The notes: generated by a model not told the origin, from the letters alone. Numbered from the stretch's first letter, positions 22,110-30,492 are shown. The stretch is 32,201 nucleotides of DNA from Dielma sp000508965 (GCA_000508965.1 BAHV02000024.1:1-32201); one strand, 5' to 3'. Translations and numbers: made by a program.

Positions 22110-24300
22110 AATTCACTTTCATCGTTTGCTGGGACTGCTTTTTACGCATTTCCATTTCTTTTTCCTTTGTAACATTTTGAATCAAGCCAACTGCTTTCAC
22201 CGACTTACCGTTTTCATCCTTAACGGCTGTCAGCGTAATATGATTCCAAACAATGCTGTCATCACCCATATGTGCCTGAATCGTACAGCTTGCCTGATCC
22301 TTACCCTCATAGATATCCTGATACATCTGAATAAAATCATCCTCATACCCTTCACATACCGAACCCTGTTCAATAAAACCCTCAGGCGCATTTACCACAC
22401 AGTCAGATAAACCAAAATCATCCTGTGTGTGTTTTGCATAATAAGCAGTACGAGCAGCGATATCTAATTCAAAAATCGTATCGCGGCCGGATTCCATCGT
22501 TAAATAGAACCGTTTTTCAGCCAGCTTCAATTCTTCGATAGTTTCCATATAATCACTGACATCAGATACTGATGCATAGTAAATATCTTTATTATTAATC
22601 TCGGAAAGATAAAACAGCCGAATTTTGACCCATAAAACTCCTTTTGAAGAATACCGGCGTACAATTACCTCTGAACCTTTATCACCATTCTCACTGGCCT
22701 TTAAAAGCGCAGACATCATCAGCGGCCGATCTTCCTCAAAAATTGGTAATTCATCATGCTTATAAAAATCCGTCATATCATGTTCACACATTAAATTATA
22801 ATATTGCTCATTAGCCTTCATGACACGAATATCATGTCCGTCATAGGAATAGAGTACAACCTGTCCCAAGATATTATTCAGCAATGCCTCCGACATCATA
22901 TCCTCATGAAAGAGATCCTTAAAATTCAGCTGCCAGTCTTCCAATGTTTTCTGATTCAAGTGATCACGAACATCGATCTTACTCTCATCACTGATCAATT
23001 CCTCAAAAGCAGTCAGCTGCAGCGGCCGATAATAATAAAAGCCCTGAGCATAAACACAGCCGATACCCAGCAGAAAATCAACTTGTTCACGATTTTCAAC
23101 ACCTTCTGCAATTACCTTAAGATCAAGCCATTTAGCCATATGTACCACAGATTCCACAATATCCTTGCTTTTGCGGTCATTGTTGTCAAGAAAACGCATA
23201 TCCAGTTTCAGCACATTGATGTTGATATCCTTTAATATATTTAATGAAGAATAACCACTCCCAAAATCATCCATAGAAACAGTAAAGCCTTCATTCATCA
23301 GCTGACTGATTACCTGAATAATTTCATCGGTCCGGCTGCTGTATGCACTTTCTGTCACTTCGATTTCCAGCCAGGCGGCGTCAAGTTCATATTTATCAGC
23401 AAGTGCTTTGATCATCGCAAAAACATCCATGCTGAAAATATCACTCCGCGATACGTTGACCGAAAGCGGCAGCACTGATAACTCCTGCTGCTTGCGCTGA
23501 TGCAGCCATCGTGCGGCCTGTTCCCATACATAGGCGTCCAATTTCTTAATAAACCCATTCCGTTCAAATAAAGGAATGAAGACCGTAGGCGGGATCAGTC
23601 CTTTTAATGGATGATTCCAGCGGACCAATACTTCACCGCCGACAATCAGTCCGGTTTTCATATTGCATTTTGGCTGAATATAAATCTCAAATTCATGATT
23701 AGCCAGTGAAGTTTCCACATTATTCAGCAGATCCTGCTCCTCAATCAAAAGATTGCGCATGCTGTCATTATACCAAGCCAGATGATGCACATAATTTCCT
23801 TTCACGGATTTGCCGGCCATCACTGAACGGTCACACATCAGACTTGCGCGGATACTGCGGTCAGTGATCTCATAGATGCCGATAGCCGGGATGATTTCCA
23901 TAGTAAGCAGATAATTCCGGCAGATGTCAACAATCTTATCCGCCGCCTTTTCACCGCCGTTTTTTGATGGCAGAAAGATTGCGAAAACATCAGAACCAAT
24001 GCGTGAGAAACAGCTGTTTTCACAAGCCAGCTCAGCCTGCAGCTGACGGGCCAGATATTGCAGCAGCGCATCCCCCTGTTCAGTCCCATAAAAATCATTT
24101 ATTAAACGAAACCGTTCAATATCTATAGTAATGATTTCGAAGACTTCATCAGGCGCTGCATCTAAAATCTGTTGGATGGTTTCATAAAAGACATGTTTAT
24201 TACAGACACCGGTCAGTGAATCATAATCACGATAAAACCGCAGCTGTTCTTCAAGCTGCCTGATCTGCATTTCTAATGATTCAATATTCTGACTTGTCAT
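22099..24300 (-). CDS. Cyclic-di-GMP protein: degenerate GGDEF - EAL - PAS
   Basis: A 733-residue cytoplasmic protein with no membrane segment. A short coiled coil (1-24) leads into a GGDEF domain (about 25-175) whose active loop reads RIGSDVF (100-106) in place of RxGGDEF, so diguanylate cyclase activity is probably lost. The EAL domain (about 190-435) keeps the residues for hydrolysis: Glu223 in GGEVLVRW, Asn282, the LEIEVTES glutamates, DDFGSGYSS (344-352), Lys365, Glu399 in VIAEGVE and Gln419 in YAQGFYY. Two PAS-like regions follow (about 480-600 and 605-725). It should be a c-di-GMP phosphodiesterase, perhaps tuned by the GGDEF domain binding GTP and by PAS ligands. PAS domains after, rather than before, the output domains are an unusual order. 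Confidence 0.92.
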   Translation of the reverse strand: MTSQNIESLEMQIRQLEEQLRFYRDYDSLTGVCNKHVFYETIQQILDAAPDEVFEIITIDIERFRLINDFYGTEQGDALLQYLARQLQAELACENSCFSRIGSDVFAIFLPSKNGGEKAADKIVDICRNYLLTMEIIPAIGIYEITDRSIRASLMCDRSVMAGKSVKGNYVHHLAWYNDSMRNLLIEEQDLLNNVETSLANHEFEIYIQPKCNMKTGLIVGGEVLVRWNHPLKGLIPPTVFIPLFERNGFIKKLDAYVWEQAARWLHQRKQQELSVLPLSVNVSRSDIFSMDVFAMIKALADKYELDAAWLEIEVTESAYSSRTDEIIQVISQLMNEGFTVSMDDFGSGYSSLNILKDININVLKLDMRFLDNNDRKSKDIVESVVHMAKWLDLKVIAEGVENREQVDFLLGIGCVYAQGFYYYRPLQLTAFEELISDESKIDVRDHLNQKTLEDWQLNFKDLFHEDMMSEALLNNILGQVVLYSYDGHDIRVMKANEQYYNLMCEHDMTDFYKHDELPIFEEDRPLMMSALLKASENGDKGSEVIVRRYSSKGVLWVKIRLFYLSEINNKDIYYASVSDVSDYMETIEELKLAEKRFYLTMESGRDTIFELDIAARTAYYAKHTQDDFGLSDCVVNAPEGFIEQGSVCEGYEDDFIQMYQDIYEGKDQASCTIQAHMGDDSIVWNHITLTAVKDENGKSVKAVGLIQNVTKEKEMEMRKKQSQQTMKVNSAG

Positions 24301-24370
24301 AGCTATCTCCTTGTCAAATTCACGACACTATCATTTTAACATTATCAATATAAATATGAACCTGAAATCG

Positions 24371-24403
24371 GTGTCTAAAATGGGGTTTTGAGACACTTTT
24401 TTT
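24371..24403 (+). terminator. Orphan terminator-like hairpin before the amylase promoter
   Basis: GTGTCTAAAA (24371-24380) pairs with TTTTgAGACAC (24386-24396, one bulged G) and is followed by seven T. It points rightward, yet no rightward gene ends here. It may end an antisense or small RNA from the 24301-24370 region or shield the amylase promoter. Confidence 0.5.
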
Positions 24404-24447
24404 GCCGTTTCAGATAATCGGCCTGATTTATGAATAAAAGCACCGCT

Positions 24448-24475
24448 TGTATTTTAATAAAAACCCTCCTATACT
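24448..24475 (+). promoter_or_regulatory. Promoter of the alpha-amylase gene
   Basis: TTGTAT (24448-24453), 16 bp, TATACT (24470-24475), 23 nt before the start codon. No clear catabolite-response element was seen. Confidence 0.6.
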
Positions 24476-24498
24476 AAAACCAGAGAGTGAGGAAGCGC

Positions 24499-25962
24499 AT
24501 GACATACAAAAGAACGCTAATGCAGTATTTTGAATGGTATCTGCCCGCCGATCATACGCTGTGGAAACGTGCCGCACATCAAGCCGAACAGTTAAAAAAT
24601 GATGGTATTACAACTTTATGGCTGCCGCCTGCTTATAAAGGCAGTGCCGGTGATAAGGATGTCGGCTATGGTATTTATGACTTGTATGATTTAGGTGAAT
24701 TTGATCAGAAAAGCAGTATTACTACAAAGTATGGCACAAAAGATGAATACATTGAAGCCATTAAGTGTTTGCATGATAATCAGATTGAAGTGATTGCGGA
24801 TGTGGTGATCAATCATAAAATGGGTGCTGATGAAACTGAAGAAGTAATGGCACATGAAGATGCCGGCAATAACCGCAGCAGTGAAATCAGCGGCAGCCAT
24901 ATGATTACTGCTTGGACTAAATTTACCTTTCCTAACCGCCATGCAAAGTATTCTGCTTTCACATGGAATTGGAAGCATTTTGACGGCACTGATTGGGATC
25001 AGAAAACACAGCGCAGCAGTATTTATCAATTTGAAGGTAAGGAATGGGATCGCAATGTGGATCAGGAAAATGGCAATTATGATTATTTGATGGGCTGTGA
25101 CCTTGATTTCAGCTGTCCTGAGGTACGCGGAGAATTGAAAAAATGGGGCAGCTGGTTTTTGGCTTTCACTAAAATCGATGGCTTTCGTATGGATGCGTTA
25201 AAACATATTGATGCCTGCTATATTCCTGAGTTTTTAAATGGAATGCGCGGCCAGTACCCTAACCTATATGCTATTGGTGAATACTGGAACAGCGATGTTA
25301 ATGTTTTGCTTGATTACCTTCATAAGACCGGCAATGTCTGTCATTTATTTGATGTGCCTCTGCATTATCAGCTTGAAAGAGCCTCTAAATCAAAGGGTAA
25401 TTTTGATATGCGGACAATTTTTGACAATACCCTGCTTCAGCTTGACCCTCAGCATGCGATCACCTTTGTGGACAATCATGATACGCAGCCGCATCAGGCA
25501 CTGGAATCATGGGTTGATGGTTGGTTTAAGCCGATTGCCTATGCGCTGATACTCCTTCATCCAAATTCAACACCTTGTGTATTTTATGGTGATGTGTATG
25601 GCATTCCCCATGATGATATTGCCCCGGTAGATGAATTACAGCGGCTGCTGCTAATAAGAAAAGAGGCTGCGGTAGGGCTTTGGCATGAATACTTAGATGA
25701 TACGAATATCATCGGCTGGACGCAGGAAGGTGAATCACAGGGCGGATATGCAATGCTGGCAAGTGACGGTACCGGTGGTGAGAAGGTCATGTTTGTAGGA
25801 CTTGCCCATGTTGGTGAAGAATATCTTGACGTCATGAATCATCGTGATGAAGTCATCATAATTGATCAGGATGGAAACGGGCGCTTTCTTGTCGACGGTG
25901 GTTCTGTTTCCGTCTGGCTGCCGCGTTCTGCCTATGAAAAAATCATGATTGAAATACAATAA
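24499..25962 (+). CDS. Cytoplasmic alpha-amylase, GH13
   Basis: A 487-residue GH13 enzyme of the bacterial liquefying-type (subfamily 5) pattern but without a signal peptide, so intracellular. The start is taken as ATG 24499 with TGAGGA (24488-24493) before it; a GTG at 24487 is in frame but overlaps that site. Conserved regions: DVVINH (101-106), GFRMDALKHI with nucleophile Asp232, the acid Glu261 in AIGEYW, and FVDNHD with Asp328. MQYFEWYLP near the start and the C-terminal beta domain are typical. It hydrolyses alpha-1,4 glucans such as glycogen or imported maltodextrins. It has its own promoter and a strong terminator and no glycogen genes beside it. Confidence 0.95.
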   Translation: MTYKRTLMQYFEWYLPADHTLWKRAAHQAEQLKNDGITTLWLPPAYKGSAGDKDVGYGIYDLYDLGEFDQKSSITTKYGTKDEYIEAIKCLHDNQIEVIADVVINHKMGADETEEVMAHEDAGNNRSSEISGSHMITAWTKFTFPNRHAKYSAFTWNWKHFDGTDWDQKTQRSSIYQFEGKEWDRNVDQENGNYDYLMGCDLDFSCPEVRGELKKWGSWFLAFTKIDGFRMDALKHIDACYIPEFLNGMRGQYPNLYAIGEYWNSDVNVLLDYLHKTGNVCHLFDVPLHYQLERASKSKGNFDMRTIFDNTLLQLDPQHAITFVDNHDTQPHQALESWVDGWFKPIAYALILLHPNSTPCVFYGDVYGIPHDDIAPVDELQRLLLIRKEAAVGLWHEYLDDTNIIGWTQEGESQGGYAMLASDGTGGEKVMFVGLAHVGEEYLDVMNHRDEVIIIDQDGNGRFLVDGGSVSVWLPRSAYEKIMIEIQ

Positions 25963-25966
25963 ACTT

Positions 25967-25994
25967 AAAAGGGACAACGAACTGTCCCTTTTGT
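25967..25994 (+). terminator. Terminator of the alpha-amylase gene
   Basis: AAAAGGGACA (25967-25976) pairs perfectly with TGTCCCTTTT (25983-25992) around ACGAAC, 4 nt after the stop codon. Confidence 0.88.
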
Positions 25995-26266
25995 TTACGC
26001 TTATGAATTTTATGTTATGGTATAGTTTTATAATCGAGAAGGGGCATGTACCCCTTATTTTTATTAAGGAGATTGCTTGGGAAAAAACAATGAATTACCC
26101 AAATAATGTAAAAAGGCTTACACATCCATTTTTTGTTAATTGTGCATCTATATCAAATTAATTCATAAAGGGGAGATTATTTTTTAAACATGACTTAAGC
26201 TGTCTTGTTTATGCGGTATAATTAACAATACAGATTACTTTTATTAATCTAAGATCGGAGACAGCC
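25995..26266. other. Gene-free stretch with a promoter-like box and a hairpin
   Basis: TATAAT (26029-26034) is followed at once by AAGGGG-CATGTA-CCCCTT (26039-26056) and an ATTTTTATT tail, which looks like a short terminator. A 23-codon frame from 26090 has no usable ribosome site. TATAAT at 26217-26222 is the likely -10 of the WYL gene. I see no gene here. Confidence 0.4.
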
Positions 26267-27169
26267 ATGAAAGAAAACAGATATTTTCAGATGGTTTATT
26301 TATTATTAGAAAAGGGCACGATGACCGCTCCGCAATTGGCGGCATATTTTGAGGTATCCGTAAGAACCATTTACAGAGACATCGATATCCTAAGCGCTGC
26401 CGATATTCCTATCTATGCCAATCAAGGCAGGGGCGGCGGTATCTCAATCCAAGATAATTATGTGCTTAAGAAATCGATGCTCAGTCAAGAAGAACAGAAA
26501 CACATTCTCATGGCTTTACAAAGTATGCAAATGATTGAAGGAGAATCTGCGAAATCACTTTTATTGAAATTAAGCAGCGTATTTCAAAGGGAACATGTTG
26601 ACTGGCTGGAAATTGATTTTTCAAGCTGGACCAAAAGCGGTGCCGGCAAAGTCCTCTTTCAGACGCTTCAAAACGCAATCCTAAAAAGTCGAAAGGTCAT
26701 GTTCCTTTACTGCAATGGCAGGGGAGAAGTCATCGAGCGAATCATCGAACCGCTGAAGCTGGTTTTTAAAAGCTATGATTGGTATGTCTATGGCTTCTGT
26801 ACGCTCCGCAATGACTTTCGCTTTTTTAAATTAACCAGAATCCGCAAGCTTACCTTGTGTGATGAAGACTATGATCGGCCAATTCCCGATCAGCTTTTTA
26901 AGGAATCCGAAAATTTCGCAATGGATATGATCCAAGTGACACTTATCTTTGACCCCTGCATGGCATTTCGAATTTATGATAAGTTTGATGATGAAATCAC
27001 CAAAATGCCTGACGGCCATTTATTAGTAGAAACATATATGCCTGATAATAATTTGTTATACAGCTATATTCTGTCATGCGGAGAGAACGTGGAAGTGATC
27101 AAGCCGCAAAGCGTCCGCGAAAAAATAGCTGCAAGAGCACGAAACATTGTGGAAAAATATAAAACATGA
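26267..27169 (+). CDS. HTH-WYL (YafY-type) transcriptional regulator
   Basis: A 300-residue regulator. An HTH_11 winged helix (about 5-60; APQLAAYFEVSVRTIYRDID) is followed by GRGGGISI, and then by the WYL sensor domain (about 135-205), whose signature segment is KSYDWYVYGFCTLRNDFRFFKL, and a C-terminal WCX-like domain (about 220-300) including the basic helix VREKIAARARNIVEKY. WYL domains sense nucleic-acid or nucleotide-like ligands in several defence and DNA-repair regulators; the ligand here is unknown. ATG at 26267 follows GGAG. The next gene is on the same strand 95 nt on, so the cysteine hydrolase may be its target. Confidence 0.9.
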   Translation: MKENRYFQMVYLLLEKGTMTAPQLAAYFEVSVRTIYRDIDILSAADIPIYANQGRGGGISIQDNYVLKKSMLSQEEQKHILMALQSMQMIEGESAKSLLLKLSSVFQREHVDWLEIDFSSWTKSGAGKVLFQTLQNAILKSRKVMFLYCNGRGEVIERIIEPLKLVFKSYDWYVYGFCTLRNDFRFFKLTRIRKLTLCDEDYDRPIPDQLFKESENFAMDMIQVTLIFDPCMAFRIYDKFDDEITKMPDGHLLVETYMPDNNLLYSYILSCGENVEVIKPQSVREKIAARARNIVEKYKT

Positions 27170-27264
27170 CACTGGGTTGCAAGTTCAATATGATATTCTA
27201 TGAATGTCATACGGCAAAGACATAAAATTGCCCAATTGCGTAATGACAGATCGGAGCCAATACT

Positions 27265-27750
27265 ATGGAAAAAGCTTTAGTCATCATTGACATTCAAAAT
27301 GATATTACCAAGAATTACAAAGAAATAATCGATAAAATTAATCAAGCAATTGATTGGGCAGCCGCAAAGGGAATGCCTGTGATTTATATCCGTCATGAGA
27401 ATTTATCAAGTAAAACCAGAACATTTAAGCCAGGCACTGCCGGTGCTGAATTAGCCCCTGATTTGAAAATCGTGTCAGAGAATGTATTTACTAAAGATAA
27501 AGGAAATGCCTTAACCAGTGCAGAATTCAGTGCCTTTATCGGAAAGCATGCCATTAATGAATTCTACATTACCGGTGCCGACGCTGCCGCCTGTGTAAAA
27601 TCAACCTGTTACAATATGCGCAAAGCTGATTATAAGGTAAATGTATTGAAGGAGTGCATCACCAGTTATGACAAAAGAAAGCTTGATGAAATGCTGAATT
27701 ATTATAAAAGCAAGGGCTGCAACCTGCTGAGCTTAGTAGACTTAGCCTAG
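27265..27750 (+). CDS. Isochorismatase-family cysteine hydrolase
   Basis: A 161-residue protein of the isochorismatase/nicotinamidase fold. The catalytic triad is visible: Asp9 in LVIIDIQND, Lys77 in VFTKDKGNAL and Cys110 in ITGADAAACVKST. The turn before Cys usually holds a cis-peptide and A-C-V-x-x-T is typical. It lacks the metal-binding histidines of nicotinamidases, so an amide or imide hydrolase, or isochorismatase-like enzyme, is more likely. Ribosome site TCGGAG precedes the ATG. It follows the WYL regulator on the same strand and is convergent, with 2 nt between stops, with the DUF2812 gene. Confidence 0.88.
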   Translation: MEKALVIIDIQNDITKNYKEIIDKINQAIDWAAAKGMPVIYIRHENLSSKTRTFKPGTAGAELAPDLKIVSENVFTKDKGNALTSAEFSAFIGKHAINEFYITGADAAACVKSTCYNMRKADYKVNVLKECITSYDKRKLDEMLNYYKSKGCNLLSLVDLA

Positions 27751-27752
27751 CA

Positions 27753-29108
27753 TTAAGGACGCAGATGCTCGGCGGCAATCTGCAGTTCCTGCGTCGCAGT
27801 CTTCCAGTTAAATGTAATTTTAACGATCCGCTGTTCATAACAAATGATATATTCATTTAAGAAAGGCTGATCATTATGATATAGCTGATAAACGGTATCT
27901 GCCTGCCAGAGCGAAGCGTTGACTTCCTGCCAGTATGCGTTGTTGTTTAGATAGATATGCCGAAGTTCATTCAGACAGGCTTCATAAAGCCAGTCTGCCT
28001 TGATATCAACAATTTCATAGGTGAGCTGCGGCTCATGCCGATAAATATCAGGCAGCTGCTGAGCACAGCGTGAATAAGCCAGTGCAAAAGATTCCTGCTG
28101 ATCATTGATATAAGTATAGTCATCGTTTTGAATCGGAAGCAGCTCTTCAATATATAACGGCAATGCATCATGCGTAATCACCCATTCATAACGATGCCCC
28201 ATCGCATCAAACAACTCTCTTACTTCCTGATTATCAGCTTTGATCGCTATTTGATACTGACTGACAGCGGAAGAGAAAAGATGCGTTGCAGCCATGAAGA
28301 CAGCAATAAAAGCAAGGGCTGTGCAAGATAAATTTTCTAAGCGGGCTGCGTTGTGCTTTTTTAGATGAGACCGAACAAACCGGCTGAAAAGATAACTTAC
28401 AAGCAAAGACACAATCACTGCAAGCATCACTAGCAATGCCAGCCATGCTTGATTGAGGAGAGCTAGAAGCAGACAGCCAAGCAGCCAAAGCGCACGGTGC
28501 GTTGAATGCCTGACCTCACAGCAAGAACCGCCTTTTTTCACGGACTTGACAGAACATTTATACCAAGTATCATATCGAATCATATCAATTAAAAGATAGA
28601 GAAAAGCCAGCAAGTCCACGCAAAGAAGCAGCCAGTGTGATGGATCAGAAAACCTTTCAAGCGGCTGATCGTACATTTGATGGACATTGCTGATACATAA
28701 TGAAAGACTGAGCACTAAGAGTATGCCTTCATTAAGTAAAACGCCCCTTTTCATTACATGGTGAATCTTATCCAGCTTAAGTGCTTCATCGGTTTCAATC
28801 GGTATTGCATCTGCTTGTGCCGTATAGAAAATATGCATTGCAGCGTTACTTGCCGCCAGCTGCCAATCGGCACTTTCACAATAGTCAATGAATATCTCCT
28901 GATTATCATTAGGATATGGATCAAAATCCGATGCCTCTGAAAAATAAGTCACGGCGAATTTTAGCTTCTGCGGTTCGATTCTTTGATATGTCCACCACCC
29001 TGAGATATTGCATAAGAGCCACCCCTTAGATGCCATCTTCGTTAAATGACGCTCAATTCCAGTTGAATCATAAAAATCAAACGATGCCGGCTGTATTCTT
29101 TGCTTCAT
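27753..29108 (-). CDS. DUF2812 membrane protein, PadR-linked
   Basis: A 451-residue protein. The N-terminal DUF2812 domain (about 1-115) has the expected pattern: TGIERHLTKMASKGWLLC, then YFSEASDFDPYPND, and a conserved tail AIPIETD (about 100-106). Four hydrophobic segments follow (about 120-140, 155-172, 207-240 in one or two helices, and 258-280), then a large extracytoplasmic or cytoplasmic C-terminal domain (about 285-451) rich in Tyr and acidic residues, which I cannot assign. DUF2812 proteins are nearly always encoded with a PadR regulator, as here (15 nt downstream of it), and are thought to act in the cell envelope, perhaps as anti-sigma-like or stress sensors; their biochemical role is not established. 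Confidence 0.85.
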   Translation of the reverse strand: MKQRIQPASFDFYDSTGIERHLTKMASKGWLLCNISGWWTYQRIEPQKLKFAVTYFSEASDFDPYPNDNQEIFIDYCESADWQLAASNAAMHIFYTAQADAIPIETDEALKLDKIHHVMKRGVLLNEGILLVLSLSLCISNVHQMYDQPLERFSDPSHWLLLCVDLLAFLYLLIDMIRYDTWYKCSVKSVKKGGSCCEVRHSTHRALWLLGCLLLALLNQAWLALLVMLAVIVSLLVSYLFSRFVRSHLKKHNAARLENLSCTALAFIAVFMAATHLFSSAVSQYQIAIKADNQEVRELFDAMGHRYEWVITHDALPLYIEELLPIQNDDYTYINDQQESFALAYSRCAQQLPDIYRHEPQLTYEIVDIKADWLYEACLNELRHIYLNNNAYWQEVNASLWQADTVYQLYHNDQPFLNEYIICYEQRIVKITFNWKTATQELQIAAEHLRP

Positions 29109-29123
29109 TCTTACTCACCCCTT

Positions 29124-29441
29124 TTATGTTATTGGTTTTTGATAATCATGAATCAAACATTTCAATCTCTGAACTTCATCCGCTAATGCCTGCTGTCCCG
29201 CTTCCGTAATGATATAGCTTCTTTTGCGTCCCTCAGCCTTCGTCTCAACTATTAAATCCGCAAGTACAAAGTTTTCAAGTAAATTATAAAGCGTGCCTGG
29301 ACCAACCATCACCCTGCCATCGCTCAGCTGCTTTGCCTTGGCCATAATATCCGTTCCGCAGCATTCTTCACGAAGACAAAGCAGGATATAAAACATCTGT
29401 TCCGTTAATGTCTGAAATCGTTCTCTGGCCATTGTCAGCAT
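29124..29441 (-). CDS. PadR-family transcriptional regulator
   Basis: A 105-residue short PadR protein. The winged helix includes DGRVMVGPGTLYNLLENFV (recognition helix with the family's GTLY) and the wing VETKAEGRKRSYIITEAGQQAL; a C-terminal helix gives the dimer. Two starts are possible. The ATG at 29441 lies only 2 nt from GGAGG; Met4 at 29432 is 11 nt away. It is the first gene of an operon with the DUF2812 protein, and palindromes in its promoter indicate autorepression. The inducer is unknown; PadR proteins respond to phenolics, antibiotics or envelope stress. Confidence 0.9.
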   Translation of the reverse strand: MLTMARERFQTLTEQMFYILLCLREECCGTDIMAKAKQLSDGRVMVGPGTLYNLLENFVLADLIVETKAEGRKRSYIITEAGQQALADEVQRLKCLIHDYQKPIT

Positions 29442-29452
29442 CGCCTCCGTCT

Positions 29453-29510
29453 AATATCGATATTCGTTATTTCCTGATTTCATTTTAATATCGATAATCG
29501 ATAATGTCAA
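29453..29510 (-). promoter_or_regulatory. PadR operon promoter with repeated ATATCGATA operators
   Basis: On the minus strand TTGACA (29510-29505), 17 bp, TAAAAT (29487-29482). The spacer is filled by TTATCGATTATCGATAT, two overlapping TATCGAT palindromes. A third copy, the 12-bp palindrome AATATCGATATT (29453-29464), lies after the start site and before the ribosome site. Binding of PadR at both places would block initiation. Confidence 0.8.
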
Positions 29511-29589
29511 TGAGATAAGATTATCATTTTGAATATTTGCTTTATAGAATGAAAATAAAAGCATGACATAAACTAAAACAGGTGATACG

Positions 29590-30213
29590 ATGCGTTTTTT
29601 CACAATTATACTCCTGTTTGCGCTTTTATTATTTATAGCTCCCACCGTCAATCACAGCCAAGAAATTACGACTGTTTTTTCAAGACAGACAAGTGATATC
29701 AAGCTGTATGGCCTGCCTGTGGAATTGAATACACCGAATGATATCTCCGATATCATCGCCCAATATCAATATGATGCCTATCCTTTACCAGCGGCTTTCC
29801 TCCCTTATCTTGATGAAATTGTAATTATTGAACAAAAAGAAATCGACGAGGAATTCTCCGCAAATACAAGCGGTTATACACGTACCTATTTCCTTGATGA
29901 TCAATACACCGGCTCGACCATTTATTTATCGGATTCTTTATTTAGAGAAACAACACTGCTGCATGAAGCATTGCATGTCATCGATGCCCGCTTCCAGTTT
30001 TCCGCATCTGCTCAATTTCAAAAGCTGTGTGAAACCGAAATGGATAATGAGTATAATGCTCGAATCATTACCTATTATGATCCACAATATCACTGCAGCG
30101 AATATTTTGTGGAAAGCTATATTAATTACCTGTATGATCCAGAAACGTTTCAGCAGCTGCAGCCCCGTACTTATGATTTTATCTGTGAAGCAAATAATCA
30201 AATAAATTCATAA
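29590..30213 (+). CDS. Secreted zinc protease of the anthrax lethal factor / PPEP (M34) type
   Basis: A 207-residue protein. Residues 1-22 are a hydrophobic export signal or anchor (MRFFTIILLFALLLFIAP). The zincin motif is LLHEALHVID, with His125, Glu126 and His129. The third ligand is probably Glu171 in SEYFVES, 42 residues on; the comparable spacing is 45 in anthrax lethal factor and 39 in Clostridioides difficile PPEP-1. Tyr162 or Tyr163 may match their catalytic tyrosine. QPRTYDFICEANNQI near the end closely echoes the family ending APKTFQFI. The length is like that of the Pro-Pro endopeptidases (about 220). It would act outside the cell, perhaps trimming surface proteins; no substrate gene is seen here. 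AGGTGAT precedes the ATG. The numbers for relatives are from memory. Confidence 0.8.
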   Translation: MRFFTIILLFALLLFIAPTVNHSQEITTVFSRQTSDIKLYGLPVELNTPNDISDIIAQYQYDAYPLPAAFLPYLDEIVIIEQKEIDEEFSANTSGYTRTYFLDDQYTGSTIYLSDSLFRETTLLHEALHVIDARFQFSASAQFQKLCETEMDNEYNARIITYYDPQYHCSEYFVESYINYLYDPETFQQLQPRTYDFICEANNQINS

Positions 30214-30230
30214 AAGCTTCTTTAGAATAC

Positions 30231-30258
30231 TTGCAATTCTGAAAAAATAGAGTAAAAT
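30231..30258 (+). promoter_or_regulatory. Promoter of tRNA-Pro
   Basis: TTGCAA (30231-30236), 16 bp, TAAAAT (30253-30258), 13 nt before the mature 5' end. Confidence 0.6.
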
Positions 30259-30271
30259 TATAAGAGGTCAT

Positions 30272-30348
30272 CGGGATGTAGCACAGCTTGGTAGTGCACT
30301 TGCTTCGGGAGTAAGGGGTCGCAGGTTCAAATCCTGTCATCCCGACCA
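30272..30348 (+). tRNA. tRNA-Pro (anticodon CGG)
   Basis: A 77-nt tRNA with encoded CCA. Acceptor CGGGATG pairs with CATCCCG (discriminator A), D stem GCAC/GTGC, anticodon stem CTTGC/GTAAG with loop TTCGGGA (anticodon CGG), variable loop GGGTC, T arm GCAGG-TTCAAAT-CCTGT. The first base C fits bacterial proline tRNAs. No integrase or repeat flanks it, so this tRNA shows no insertion. Confidence 0.95.
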
Positions 30349-30360
30349 TTTTAAATGATA

Positions 30361-30384
30361 CCTGTCAATTGTGACGGGTTTTTT
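30361..30384 (+). terminator. Terminator of tRNA-Pro
   Basis: CCTGTCA (30361-30367) pairs with TGACGGG (30372-30378) around ATTG with one G-T pair, followed by six T. Confidence 0.8.
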
Positions 30385-30423
30385 CATTTTTTGCCAATCC
30401 TTGATTCAATTGTGATGAATTAA

Positions 30424-30453
30424 TTGCTGATCTTCCTATTTCTATTGTATAAT
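30424..30453 (+). promoter_or_regulatory. Promoter of the HD-GYP gene
   Basis: TTGCTG (30424-30429), 18 bp, TATAAT (30448-30453), 39 nt before the ATG at 30493. Confidence 0.5.
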
Positions 30454-30492
30454 TAACGAAGATTGAGTTTAAAAAAACTGGGAGGTTTTACC

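Noticed and set aside
22804..23235. A 143-codon plus-strand frame inside the GGDEF-EAL gene
   Set aside because: It is antisense to conserved EAL motifs, has no ribosome site and its composition is that of a shadow frame.
25949..26161. A 70-codon frame and a 23-codon frame in the gap before the WYL gene
   Set aside because: The first runs through the amylase terminator and the second has no ribosome site at a usable distance; both look like chance frames.
30272..30348. tRNA-Pro as a second integration site
   Set aside because: No integrase, repeat of its 3' end or composition change flanks it; the terminator and next gene follow normally.
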